Source: Brachypalpus laphriformis
Taxonomy: Eukaryota; Arthropoda; Insecta; Diptera; Syrphidae
NCBI GenBank assembly: GCA_945910035.1
Contig: OX246756.1
Coordinates: 58,243,808-58,307,807 of the forward strand
Direction: 5' to 3'
Length of the DNA stretch: 64,000 nt
Shown: in pieces, positions 33,180 to 44,272 of the stretch
How the letters are laid out: each line of letters begins with the position of its first letter
Position numbering within the stretch: position 1 is the stretch's first letter
Translations under genes and position numbers: made by a program
Notes under the pieces: generated by a model
Databases searched by the model: none
Seen by the model: the letters and a program-made list of their open reading frames with translations, nothing else
Told to the model about the DNA's origin: nothing

Positions 33180-33413
33180 ATCGACTTCAAAGTCATCATG
33201 AAGTCAATAAATTGACGTCAAAGGAATGCAAGTCTTTCAACGACGTGAAGTTATTTCAAGACATTTGCAAACTTCGAAATAATTTTCTTAATCTTCTTTG
33301 GAGGGTTCTGAAGTTATTTCAAGTCATTTGAAGCCACTTCACATCATTTTAAGAAGCTTTTGTAGCCATTTGACATCATTTGAAGTATTTGTAGTTATTA
33401 TAGTTATAATCAG
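33180..33413 (+). repeat. Decayed AT-rich satellite, left part
   Basis: Words such as GAAGTTATTTCAAGTCATTT, GAAGCCACTTCACATCATTT and TTTGACATCATTTGAAG recur with a spacing of about 10 or 20 bp. The last 15 bp (TATAGTTATAATCAG) are the target duplicated by element B. The same satellite words resume at 47756, after elements B and C. Confidence 0.65.
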
Positions 33414-33641
33414 ATGGCAAACGACTAACAAAGGCCTCGTAGGGGCAGCATCTCCCGATAGGTGTTGGTCCGCTAAGTAACGAGAAAGAGCCACTGCAGC
33501 CGATAACCTAGCAGCTCTGTTAGTAAGCCCTACTCCTACCTCCTCGTGGTGCCATCTGGGGATTTCTTCGGAAATTGCTAACGGGAGAGGACGAATGGCG
33601 AGCTTCCTGCGCCAAAAAACAGGATAAGTGTCGGTTGGTCT

Positions 33642-35233
33642 GTGGCCCAGCGAGCCGCAACCGTAAAAACAAATCTTGCTCCGAAACGCAAACCAACGCC
33701 TCGGATACGGACGGATAATTTGATGACGACCTTTGGCTATCGGACACGGACAACGATCGGATTCTGGAACGTTAAGACCCTCCTGGACTCACTCAGGGAA
33801 GGGCCTTATAACGCCAGATTCCTCCAATTAGAACGCGAATTCGCAAGGTATAAAATAGATATCTTAGGGCTGAGCGAGATAAGATGGTTCGATGCTGGGG
33901 AATTCATCTCCCCAACCAAAAACACTGTCATGCTCTACTCTGGGAAACCAGCTGGAAGTGCACGGAGTTCCGGAGTAGGACTCATGCTAACTCCAGCAGC
34001 ACGTAGTAGCCTCATATCCTGGAAACCCCATAATGACCGGATATTGACGGCTAGGTTCCAGAGTAGAGTTAGAAAAATTACGATCATACAGTGTTATGCT
34101 CCGACTCTACACGCGACTGAGGACGAAAAGGATGATTTTTATAGCCACTTAGGCGCCGCCTACAACCAAACGCCTAATGGGGACATCGTAATGGTCATGG
34201 GAGATTTCAATGCCAAGGTGGGTAGCGACAACACCATGCTTAAGCACGTGATGGGAGTTCACGGTGTGGGAGACCGTAATGATAACGGTGATCGGTTTGT
34301 GGACTTCTGCAATACCAACCGCCTAGTCATCGGAGGTACGCTGTTTAAGCATAACACCTGCCACAAAATCAGTTGGGTCTCTACTGATAGGCAACGAACA
34401 TCCAACCAGATCGACCACATTGCGATCAGTCGCCGCTTTAGAAATTGTCTCCTGGACGTCCGAAACAGACGTGGAGCTGACGTCGGACTAGAACGAGATC
34501 ACCATCTTATGGTAGCTCATTTACGCCTTCGTACTGCATCCGTCAACAGCAACCGCTCAAACCTACTTAACATCACCAGGTTTAATATCGACAGGTTCTT
34601 CAAGGTTCCCCAAGTGCGCCAACAGTTCAGGGACCATCTTGCCTTAGAAGCAGAAGCAATCAGCAGCATAGAGAACATGGATGACCACTGGAGTGCTGTG
34701 AAAAATGCTTTTGCGACTGGGGCACGCACGTATGTCGGTAAAAAGCAGAAACACCACCGCACATGGCTTTCTATAGACACCTGGAGACGGATCGATGAGC
34801 GTACAGCAATCAAGGCTCGGATTGCAGCGGCCTCAGCAGTAGAGAGAACCGAGCTTGAAGCCCAATACCGTGCAAAGAAGAAATAAGTGCAGCGTAGTGT
34901 GAGACGTGACAAACGTCAATATATCAACTCACTGGCCTCAACGGCTGAAGAAGCAGCGAGTAGGTGCGACAGTATGACTGTGTATAGCGCACTAAGGAGC
35001 TCATCGGTGGTCGGAACTCCAAACAACATCCAGTGAAGAGTCTAGACGGTAACCTTCTGATTTCGGATGAGGATCAGCTCACTAGATGGAGAGAACATTT
35101 TGCTACAGTGCTAAATCACATAGACGATGGCGGTATGATCTCGAATTCGAATGAGCAGTTCGAAGCAACAAATTCCCGAATTTGCACCGCACCTCCCAGT
35201 AAAACCGAGATAATAACAGCAATCAAGTCCCTC
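33642..35233 (+). pseudogene. Element B: EEP endonuclease and RT N-terminal region
   Basis: 33642-34886 is open and reads IGFWNVKTLLDS, ILGLSEIRWFDAG, IIQCYAPT, VMGDFNAKVGSDN, SNQIDHIAISRRF and ERDHHLMVAHL: an APE-type endonuclease with a basic tail. A stop at 34884 and a frameshift near 34990 follow. Then 35033-35233 reads SLDGNLLISDEDQLTRWREHF and PPSKTEIITAIKSL, the start of RT. The break at 35233 is the insertion point of element A; the next residues, NKNKAVGIDGIP, are at 38548. Confidence 0.85.
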
Positions 35234-38200
35234 TTGGGGGGACCTGCATTGCGATTGATCGGGAAACTACTGACTGCTCAAAACTTGGCTTGGGCCAGTA
35301 GCGCAACAATCAAGTTCGTGATGAAGTGCTTACTTTACCTCCTAGTGGTGGTCCCCGGGCAACTATACGTATAAACCCTTATACGTATAGGCCAAAATTG
35401 TAAGTGCGGGTTGTCTAGGGCCTTGATTCTAGGCTAGGTAACGTGGGCCAGCAACCTGCGTTACTGAAACCAGCTCGCTACTGAAACCGACACTATGCCT
35501 CGGATAAGGACTGATCACATGTTGACGACTTTTGGCTATTGTACCCGGACAAAGATAGGTTTCTGGAATGTAAAGACGCTCCTCGACTCGGGAAGAGAAG
35601 GTCCTTACAATGCCAGATTCCTCCAACTGGAAAAGGAATTCATGCGATATAAACTGGACATTTTGGGGGTAAGTGAAGTAAGATGGTTAGAAGCGGGCGA
35701 GTACCAGTCTCCAACGCGTAACACTGTACTACTCTATTCTGGAAGACCATCCGGAAGTCCGCGGGAATATGGAGTCGGACTACTGCTAACAACAACAGCA
35801 CGCAAGGGCCTGATTTCCTGGCAGCCTCATGGTGATAGGATTTTGACGGCCAGATTCCGGACTAGAGTACGACGTGTCACCATCATACAGTGTTACGCCC
35901 CAACGAATAGTTCGTCTGAGGACGAAAAGGAGAGCTTCTACAATCTCTTAAGCGCCGTCTTCAACACAACACCAAATGGAGACATTGTCATAGTGATGGG
36001 GGATTTGAATGCCAAGGTAGGCAGCGACAACGAAGGGCTCAAGCATGTAATCGGGAAGCATGGACTAGGCAACCGCAATGACAACGGCGAAAGGTTTGTG
36101 GATTTCTGCAATGCCAACCGCCTTGTGATAGGTGGCACCATGTTTGAGCACAAGACCTGCCACAAAGTCAGCTGGGTTTCCAATGACAGGCAAGCAACCT
36201 CCAACCAAATTGACCATTTTGCTATCAGCCGCCGCTTTAGAAGCAGTCTCCTGGACGTCCGAAACAGACGAGGGGCAGATGTGGGGATAGTACGTGATCA
36301 CCATCTTATGATAGCTACTCTCCAACTACGCACTGCTGCAGTTCGAAGATCCCACGACAACATAAGAATGCCCAGGTTCAACATCGATAGACTTAGTGAT
36401 CCCTCAGTGCGCCAACAATTAAGGGATCACTTTTCGCAAGGTGTGGAAGCAATCAGCAGCTCAATGCCCGCAACCATCCAAGACCATTGGTGTGCTGTGA
36501 AAAATGTTTTTACATCTGGTGCTGAAAGAATTGTCGGTCGATCGCAGGGAAGACATAGGGCGTGGCTTTCCGAGGATACCTGGAGACGGATTGACGAACG
36601 AAAACAGCTAAAAGCTCGCGTTGCAGCTACCCCAGCAGCAGGGAGAAGCGAGCTAGAGTCCCTATATCGCATGAAGATGAGAGAAGTTCAGCGTAGCGTA
36701 CGACGTGACAAGCGCAACTACATCAACGCGCTGGCTACAGAAGCAGAAGAAGCTGCACGGAGGTGCGACAGCAGGACTGTCTACAGAATCACGAAAGAGC
36801 TGACAGGTGGTCGCAGCTCCAGCCAATACCCAGTGAAAAGCCTAGACGGCTCCTTGCTCATTTCGGATGAGGACCAGCGCAAGAGATGGAAAGAGCATTT
36901 TGCTACGGTTTTGAACCGTGTATTCGCTAGCGATATGCTCCCAAATCAGACTGAGATGCCCGAGGTGAGAAGTTCCCGAATACGCACCACGACTCCCAGT
37001 AAAGATGAGATCATTACCGCGATCAAGGCACTCAAAACCAACAAGGCGGTAGGACTTGACGGTATTCCAGCAGAGCTCTTACGAGCAACGCCAACAACAT
37101 CGGCTGAGCTTCTGCTTCCACTTATAGATAGAGCTTGGGAAGCTGAGAGCTTTCCTAACGAGTGGAAAAAGGGAATGATCGTCAAGCTTCCTAAGAAAGG
37201 AAATTTAATGGAGTGCGGAAATTGGAGAGGTATCTGCGTGCTGCCTGCTGTAGCTAAGATAATAGTTGAATCATCCTGGGGCTAATCAAACAACATTTCG
37301 AAGACACACTCGATGCCGAACAAGCAGGTTTCCGCTCTGGATCCTCCTGTGCCGACCACATCAACACCCTGCGGATTATCATCGAACAGTGTGTTGAATA
37401 TCGATCGCCACTGCACCTGCTGTTCATCGATTTTGAGGAGGCGTTCGATAGTGTCAACAGGGAGTTCATTTGGCGTGTTTTATGCAGGAGAGGTATTCCC
37501 GATAAACTAATTGCTATTATCAAAGCTACATATGAAGGCTATAAATGTCACGTTCTGCACAGGGGGATGTTGTCTGAGGAATTTGAGATCCAAAGTGGGG
37601 TAAGACAAGGCTGTATCCTTTGACCAATATTATTCCTATCGGTGATTAGCGAAGTGCTTCGTGCAGCTTTGTCGACGGGAAACGGAGGAATTCCATGGAC
37701 TCTTACATCTCAACTGAAATATCTTGACTACGTTGACGATGTGTGCTTACTCTCCCACAGAATTATGGACCTCCACCAAATGACAGCAGATGTGGAGAAG
37801 GAGGTAGGCGTCATCGGGCTGAAAATGAATACGGAAAAAACTAAAATTATCAGCCTTGGAACTAACGCATCGGCTCAAATATGCATTGCTGGACAACCGG
37901 TAGAGAGAGTAAAGGATTTCCAGTATCTTGGGAGTATTATCTCGACCGATGGTGGAACCGAACTGGATATAACCAACAGGATCGCCAAAGCAAAGTCCGC
38001 GTTCGGTATGTTGTCCAAAGTATGGCGAAGCAATGCAATCATTTTGAGCACCAAAATAAGACTGTTCCGCTCCAACGTTGAATCCGTGCTGCTATATGGT
38101 TGCAGCACGTGGAGAGTGACCACTACTATCACCAGAAAGCTGCAAACGTTCGTTAATAGGTGTCTGCGCAATATCTTAAGGATTTTCTGGCCCAATCGTA

Positions 38201-38538
38201 TCTCTAACGAACACCTTTACGAGAGAACGGGTCAGGAACCAATAGGCACAACTATCCAACGGCGGAAGTGGCAGTGGATTGGTCACACGTTCCGAAAGGG
38301 TGACAGCTCCATAGCGAACCATGCTATGCAATGGAACCCTCTAACTCAGGATGGCAGAAGACCTGGCGGTCCGCGGAAAACATGGCGCAGAACAGTCGAG
38401 AAGGAGGCACGGCAGTTAGGGAAAAGTTGGGGAGAACTCAGACACATTGCCAGAAACCGTACACGATGGCGCGTAGGCGTAGTAGAGGCCCTAGGACCCA
38501 CAAGGGGATACAGGACATAAGTAAGTAAGTAAGTAAGT
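35234..38538 (+). mobile_element. RTE-like LINE element A, full length, nested in B with 9-bp target duplication
   Basis: AAGTCCCTC flanks it at 35225-35233 and 38539-38547, and the RT frame of B resumes correctly after it. The leader of 261 nt starts TTGGGGGGACCTGCATTG. The coding region is 35495-38520, and the element ends in AAGT repeats with no other 3' UTR. An inverted, 5'-truncated copy lies at 3917-6761. Confidence 0.92.
35495..38520 (+). pseudogene. Endonuclease-reverse transcriptase of element A, one frameshift and one stop
   Basis: The ATG at 35495 opens a 596-codon frame. EEP covers about residues 15-260: GFWNVKTLLDSG, ILGVSEVRW, IIQCYAPT, VMGDLNAKVGSDN, SNQIDH, VRDHHLMIATL. RT fingers follow (KAVGLDGIPAELL, LPKKGNLMECGNWRG). 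The frame breaks after VAKIIVESSWG at 37285, and the palm continues one nucleotide off (FIDFEEAFDSVNREF, GVRQGCIL). A TGA at about 37621-37623 interrupts it where Ser is expected. YVDD and the thumb then run open to TAA at 38518 (RKWQWIGHTFRK). Both lesions and the YVDD recur in A' (3917-6761). Confidence 0.9.
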
Positions 38539-38542
38539 AAGT
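38521..38542 (+). repeat. AAGT tetranucleotide tail of element A
   Basis: GTAAGTAAGTAAGTAAGTAAGT directly follows the stop codon and runs into the duplicated target. A' has three units and B two, so tail length varies by copy. Confidence 0.85.
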
Positions 38543-39018
38543 CCCTCAACAAGAACAAGGCGGTGGGTATTGATGGCATCCCTGCCGAGCTATTTCTAGC
38601 GGCGTCAAATACATCGACAGATATGCTGCATCCCCTAATACGGAGAGCTTGGGATAGCGAACAATTTCCACAGGAGTGGTAAAGGGGGATGATCATTAAA
38701 CTTCCAAAGAAGGGAAACTTGATGGATTGCTGTAACTGGAGAGGTATATGCGTTCTTTCAGCCGTGGCTAAAATAATAGCTAAAATAATTCTAGAACGCA
38801 TTAAAGAACATTTAGATTCAACTCTCGATGTCGAACAGGCAGGCTTTCGCGCTGGATCCTCCTGCATTGACCACATAAACACCTTACGGATCATAATCGA
38901 ACAATGCGTTGAGTATAGGTCTCCGCTACATTTAATGTTTATCGACTTCGAGAAAGCTTTCGACAGATTGAATCGAGATGCTATCTGGTTGGCCTTGCGT
39001 AGGAGAGGCATCCCGTTT
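38539..39018 (+). pseudogene. Element B: RT fingers and start of palm
   Basis: It reads LNKNKAVGIDGIPAELF, IIKLPKKGNLMDCCNWRG, ILERIKEHLDSTLDVEQ, AGFRAGSSCIDHINTL, LMFIDFEKAFDRLNRDAIW and LRRRGIP. One TAA (about 38681) interrupts it. It stops at 39018; the next expected residues (IIKATYEGGKCHV) are at 44276. Confidence 0.85.
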
Positions 39019-40345
39019 GGTGGCCAGCTTTGAGCAAAAAGTACAATATCGGCAGAATAAAAAAAGTACAGAGATCGGCGTGCATGGGTATCACAGGAGC
39101 AATGAGGTCTTGTCCAACAGATGCTCTCAGTGTGATCTTGCATCTGATCCCTCTCGAACTACACATCAAAGACACAGCTATATGCAGCGCAGTCCGGCTC
39201 AGGGAATATGGATAATGGACCACAAGGCCATATGATCACAGCAAGGTCCTGGAGATGATACCAAGTGAACTAGTTGCGTCCTCGACCGACTACACGATAC
39301 CCAAACTCAACTTCAGAAAATCCTTCTTAGCAAAATTCCCTTCCAGAGAAGAATGGAAGAACGGAAGCGTTACCTGCAACTATGATATAGGGGTATATAC
39401 GGACGTTTCGAAGATGGACTGCGGAGTCGGCGCAGGCATCTTCTCTGACTAGCTGAATATATCAAGGTCTTTCCGCCTCCCAGACTCAGCTAGCGTTTTC
39501 CAAGCGGAGCTTCTTGCGATTCGAGAAGCCTGCCGTCTGCTAAACAATCTTCCAACATCTAATCACAATATCGCAATTTTTTCGGATAGCCAGGCTGCCA
39601 TCAAGGGCATTGATGCGGTTTGCATCTCTTCAAAACTGGTAGAGCAATGCCGGTTCGAATTGAATCAACAAGGCACTTACTCGAGAATCACTCTCATCTG
39701 GGTCCCAGGGCACAGCAACCATGAGGGTAATGAGTATGCTGATGAGCTGGCCAGGCGAGGGTCGGCCCTTAACGGCTTTCTAGAAGAAAGAGTCGACATT
39801 CCGCTTGGTGCCGTTAAGGGCTATATTCACCTTCACTTCCTCCAGCTAGCCAATCGCGGGTGGAACATCCTCACAAGCTGTGTCATATCTAGGAAGACGT
39901 GGCCCAGTTTCAACAAACCCAGGTCAAAAGAGTTACTAGGCAAACCAAGACCAGTTATTGCCAAAATCGTAGCTTTTATCACAGGTCACTGGCCAGTTGG
40001 AGACCATGCGGCCAAGCTTGGTATCCCCCACAACACCTTTTGTAGGAGCTGCAATGATAATTATGAGAAAGAATCTCTATGTCACTTCCTTTGCAGATGT
40101 CCGGCCCTGGCGAGGATCAGACAACAAACTCTTGGCAAACCCTTCTTCGAGGATCTGAGAGAGATAGCGGACAAGAGAATTGGAGAACTAATCCTCTTCC
40201 TGAACTCCACGGGCTGGGTTTAAACTTAACATCCCTTTTTAACTAACCACTACAATAGGTATACACGAGTCCGTGGTAACAAAACGGCGCACCTTCGGCG
40301 CTAATTGGGTTCTTTTGGACCGCCACTTTACCTACCTACCTATTT
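39019..40345 (+). pseudogene. I-group LINE fragment D: RT end, RNase H, zinc knuckle
   Basis: It begins in the post-RT region (WWPAL, VQRSACMGITGAMRSCPTDAL, LELHIKDTAICSAVRLRE). RNase H follows with VYTDVSKMDCGVGAG (Val for Gly), FQAELLAIREA, FSDSQAAIKGI and WVPGHSNHEGNEYADELAR. The C-terminal knuckle is CRSCNDNYEKESLCHFLCRCP, and the protein ends STGWV at 40223. Stops at about 39213 and 39450 break it. A 3' UTR ends in TACCTACCTACC at about 40330-40342. It is 5'-truncated. Confidence 0.82.
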
Positions 40346-43170
40346 AATTATACAAATTTATTATGTAAACGAAAAGAAAAAATAATAAAAAAGAGATAAG
40401 AAGGGAGACAATTTGATACTATTAGACTTTTTTCATTCTTACTAAAACTTTATCTAAGTGGAATGATATTTTAAATTCAAATTAAGTTCTTGTTTCCATA
40501 AAATGTTGTTAATCCACTTTTTCTCAAATTTACTTCAACTATGTTTCTGAGATTTTGAGGCAGGTTATTTAAAATGCTCGGCACGGTATACTATATATCA
40601 GACGTCTCTTCCCGTAGACATTGTTGAAACTTGGAATTTGGTACAGGCCTTCTGCTCGTCTTCTTGTGTTGAACTGGTGGTTAATTGGTATCCAGAAGCG
40701 AAGATCATCATAGTATTCTAATGCAGCTGTCATATCACAAATCGTCTTTACATTTAAGACCTTTACTCGATTTCTTGTTGATTGCCTTATTGATATTAGT
40801 TTTACGGCTCTATCCTGGATGCGTTGCAATTTATCAATGTGCGTTTGCGCTGCTCCTCCCCATGCCAGTATACCATACCTCAGTCTTGATTCGACAAGAG
40901 CGTGGTAAACTTGCTTGCGTTCACAGGTTGTTGTTGTTTCAGCTTATTACGTAAGTTACTGATGTGTGGTCTCCAGAGGAAGTGGTTATCAATCGTTACA
41001 CCAATGTACTTGTACGTATCGACTGTCTCAATAACATCACAACGGCTTAAATCTGTGCAATTAAAGGTTTTTATAGTAACTTCTGATGCTGGAAATTGTG
41101 GGCTATGAATATGCATTAGCTTCGTTTTTGATCCGTTGATCACAAGGCCATTATCGTGATACCATTTTCCGACTTTATTAAATTCTGCTTGCATCATTTT
41201 CGTTGCTTCTTCCACTGTCTTATGACATATAAGAATCGGCGTATCATCTGCATATGCGAACGGAACGCTATTCTGGGGACACTTAAGCATCTCGTTTGTA
41301 TACAGTATAAAGAGCAGGGGTCCGAGATTTAAACCTTGAGGGACTCCATATTGCATTTTATTTATACTGCTCAGTGAATCTTTTATTCTTACTCGAAATG
41401 TCCTCTCCCTAAGATAATGTCTAACCCAATCTGCAAGTTTTCTTCCAATTCCAATTTTTTTCTAACCGATCTACGAGTCTGTTGTGGTCAAGAGTATCGA
41501 AAGCCTTGCTGAAGTCCAGAAACAATACCAGTACATGATGAATTTTACTTAGGTTGCTGTTAACAAAATCGGCAAAATCGCCAAGAAGTTGATTCGTACT
41601 TTTCCCTTTTTGAAAACCGTATTGATTTTTGCTTATAATATTGTGTTTTTCGATGAAATTCCATATTCTATCTGCTACTATCTGTTAATTAGTTGGTAAT
41701 ATAGCTATTGTGGGCGCCGTGGCGTAAGTGGTCAGTGTGTCGGATCACTACGCATGAGGTTCCAAGTTCGAATCCCAGAAAATACCAAAAAGTTTTTTCA
41801 CGGTCCCACCTCTCGCGAGCGTCCGACAAACATCCGAGAGTATTGTTGTCTCGAAAAAGCTTCTCAAATCGCCGTTCGGATTCGGCATTAAACTGTAGGT
41901 CCCTTCCATTCGTGTGAAAAATATAACGCACACAACATGAGTGGTTGCGAGAAGATAGGCCCTGGTACTTAAAGAGCTGTTGCGCCAAATAAAAAAAAAA
42001 AAATATAGCTATTGGGCGAGAATTTGCTGCCTGGTTTTTGGCACTTCCTTTGTGAATTGGTCGAAGAATTGCTTCTTTAAGTTTGTAAGTTTGCTCGGCA
42101 CTATCGACGTCTCAAAACTAAGGTTAATAAATTTTGTGATTATAGGAGCAAATACTTCTGCATTTGATTTCAAATCGATTGCTCTAAACCCATCTGATCC
42201 AGGAGCCTTCTGTGTATTTAGGCGCTGTAACAGATTCAGCACCTCCGTATAATTTGTATCAGCTACATAAATAGAGTCGCGCAGTACAAAACTATGATGA
42301 CTGGATGCTATGGTGCTACACCCATGAATGATAAATGCAGCTTGTAGCGAAAAGAAATTAGCAAACTCGCCTGCTAGCACAACAGTGCTCTTGTTTTTCA
42401 GTAAGCGTCATACAATAATTTGGTCCAGTGCTGGCTTTCTTCTTCCTAATACCTCGTTGACTAAGACCCAAGTTTTTTTCGGATCGTACTTTGCTTGTTC
42501 AAACTTCAGTTTGTAAAATTCACCTTTACATTTAGAGATCTCTTTATTGTCCTGGTAACGCAGTTGATTGCATTCTGTCCTGTATGTTGAGTTGGTCCTA
42601 TTATTTTTCCACCGTCGGTAAAGTCTGTCTCTGTATTTGCATTTTTCTACTATTTCTCTCGTAATCCACGCAGCGTTGTTCCGGTGAGGTTTTTCGTTGC
42701 AAACGACTGTTGATTTTCTGTATATCTCGTCCATTTTTTTAAACAATGTTTAGCATTGGTTTTTTCTAATACTCAGGTCCAATGGGTATTTCTAACTAAT
42801 TGGCTCACTTGCCTAGTCCTTATAGAAGAGTGCAATGGTGCATCGTTTTCAGTCAAACATTCATTATAGGCTCCATATAGAGTGCTGTAGTGGTCAGATA
42901 TGTCACTTTCTACAACAGAGGAGAATATTTTCTGCTGTGATACGTTTACCAATATGTGATCTATAAGTGTACAACTCCCCGTATTAAAATCGATTCGTAT
43001 GGCCCCTTAGATGACGTTATATAACCCACTTGACGCCAGCAATTCTTGTTAGTTTGGAACAAATTTCTTCGAATTATCTTTAATATTTATACCTATGTCT
43101 CCCATGAAAACAAGACAGACTCTCCTTAGCTGTTCGAGATAGGGCTCTACTGATGAATTGCCTTATAAGC
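40346..43170 (-). pseudogene. Jockey/CR1-like LINE fragment L, interrupted by a SINE
   Basis: In coding order: EEP end (about 43140 to 42800; GDMGINIKDN, TLIDHILVN, ISDHYSTLYGAYN), linker (42746 to 42408; WITREIVEKCKYRDRLYRRW, KKTWVLVNEVLG), RT fingers (42380 to 42009; KAPGSDGFRAIDL, RPIHKGSAKN), SINE (42001-41711), then SKNQYGFQKGKSTNQLL, LFLDFSKAFDTLDH, QYGVPQGLNLGPLLFILYTNEM and FAYADDTPILI (to about 41230). The thumb runs to 40569. Several frameshifts are present. With the SINE removed the fingers read straight on through RPIAILPTN. The 3' end near 40346 is approximate. Confidence 0.8.
41711..42001 (+). mobile_element. tRNA-derived SINE, copy S1, with 12-13 bp target duplication
   Basis: The head resembles a tRNA: TGGCGTAAGTGG fits the A box and AAGTTCGAATCCC fits the B box. 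A conserved body follows (CTCTCGCGAGCGTC, GTAGGTCCCTTCCATTCG, CTTAAAGAGCTGTTGCGCC) and then an A-rich tail. AATATAGCTATTG flanks it at 41698-41710 and 42002-42014. It lies in LINE L in the opposite orientation. Other copies are at 45999-46287, 47890-48189 and 60626-60923. There is no ORF of its own. Confidence 0.92.
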
Positions 43171-43199
43171 CCAAAAAACAGCGATTGGCAAGAGTTATT

Positions 43200-44272
43200 T
43201 ATTCTTCGATTGATTTCTGATTTCTGTTATTTTTAGAGTTTATAGGAAAGCCAAGGTAGACAAAGTCGCTTACTACCTCCAAGTTATAGACGACGACTGT
43301 GACGTTCTGCCCAATTCGTCGGTGTTGGCTTTCCCTTCTTGTTGACAGCGTATACCATATGGTACTTGGTTTTGCCCTCGTTTATTGCTAAACACATTTT
43401 GGCCGCTTCCGCCTCAATGCTTGCAACAAACGCATCGGTGACAGCCCACTGAGTTCTTCCGATAATGTCTATATCGTCGGCGTATGCAAGCAGTTGTAAT
43501 AGATTGTGCCTCCGGTGTTGGTTTGTGAATTCCGCACAATCCGTTCAAGTATAATATTAAAGAAGTCACATGACAGTGCGTCACCTTGTCTAAAAACTTT
43601 TTTGCCATCAAAGGACTCGGTGAGGTCATTACCGACCTTGATGGTGCAGCGAGCGTTCTCCATCGTCAGCCTGCACAGATGGACACGTTTGGCAGGGATG
43701 TCAAAACTAGACATGGCTCTATAAAGCTCTTCTCTATAGATGCTGTCATAGGCGGACTTAAAATCGATAAAGAGGTGGTGAGTATCGATTTGGAATTCTT
43801 GGGTTTTCTCCAGGATCTGCCGAAGTGTGAAGATTTGATCGATGTCGGACTTTCCTGGCCTGAAACCGCACTGATAGGGTCCAATCAGGCTGTTGATAAA
43901 AGGTTTCAGGCGTTCACACAATATCGCAGAAAAGATCTTGTATGCGATGTTGAGGAGACTGATGCCTCTATAATTTTTTATACTCATGGGTTTTTTCCAA
44001 GATCTGCCGTAGTGTGAATATTTGGTCAATCCCGGCCTGAAGCCGTACTGATGAGGACCTATCAGGATATTGACGATCGGTTTTAGGCATTCACATAATA
44101 CAGCAGACAGGATTTTATATGCGATGTTGAGGAGACTTATACCTCTGTAGTTGGCGCAGTTCAGAGAGTCTCCTTTCTCCAGGATCGGGCAAACGACGCT
44201 GAGGTTCCATTCATTGGGCATACTTTCATCCGACCGGATTTTACAGATGAGCTGGTGCATGCTCCTTACCAA
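43200..44272 (-). pseudogene. RTE-like LINE fragment M with a duplicated RT fingers segment
   Basis: It is related to the 28099 element. 44272 to 43975 reads VRSMHQLICKI, CANYRGISLLNIAYKILSAV and YGFRPG. Instead of continuing, it returns to NYRGISLLNIAYKIFSAI, CGFRPGKSDIDQIFTLRQI, FIDFKSAYDSIYREE and RQGDALSCDFFN, with AYADDIDIIG-equivalent sequence near 43460-43490. The two fingers segments differ by several residues, so they come from different parents. Further decayed sequence to about 43200 matches the stretch around 30560-30650. Both outer ends are truncated. Confidence 0.78.

Noticed and set aside
41711..41785. A tRNA gene
   Set aside because: Only the A and B boxes are tRNA-like; the head does not close into a good cloverleaf, and it is repeated four times with the same body, so it is a SINE.
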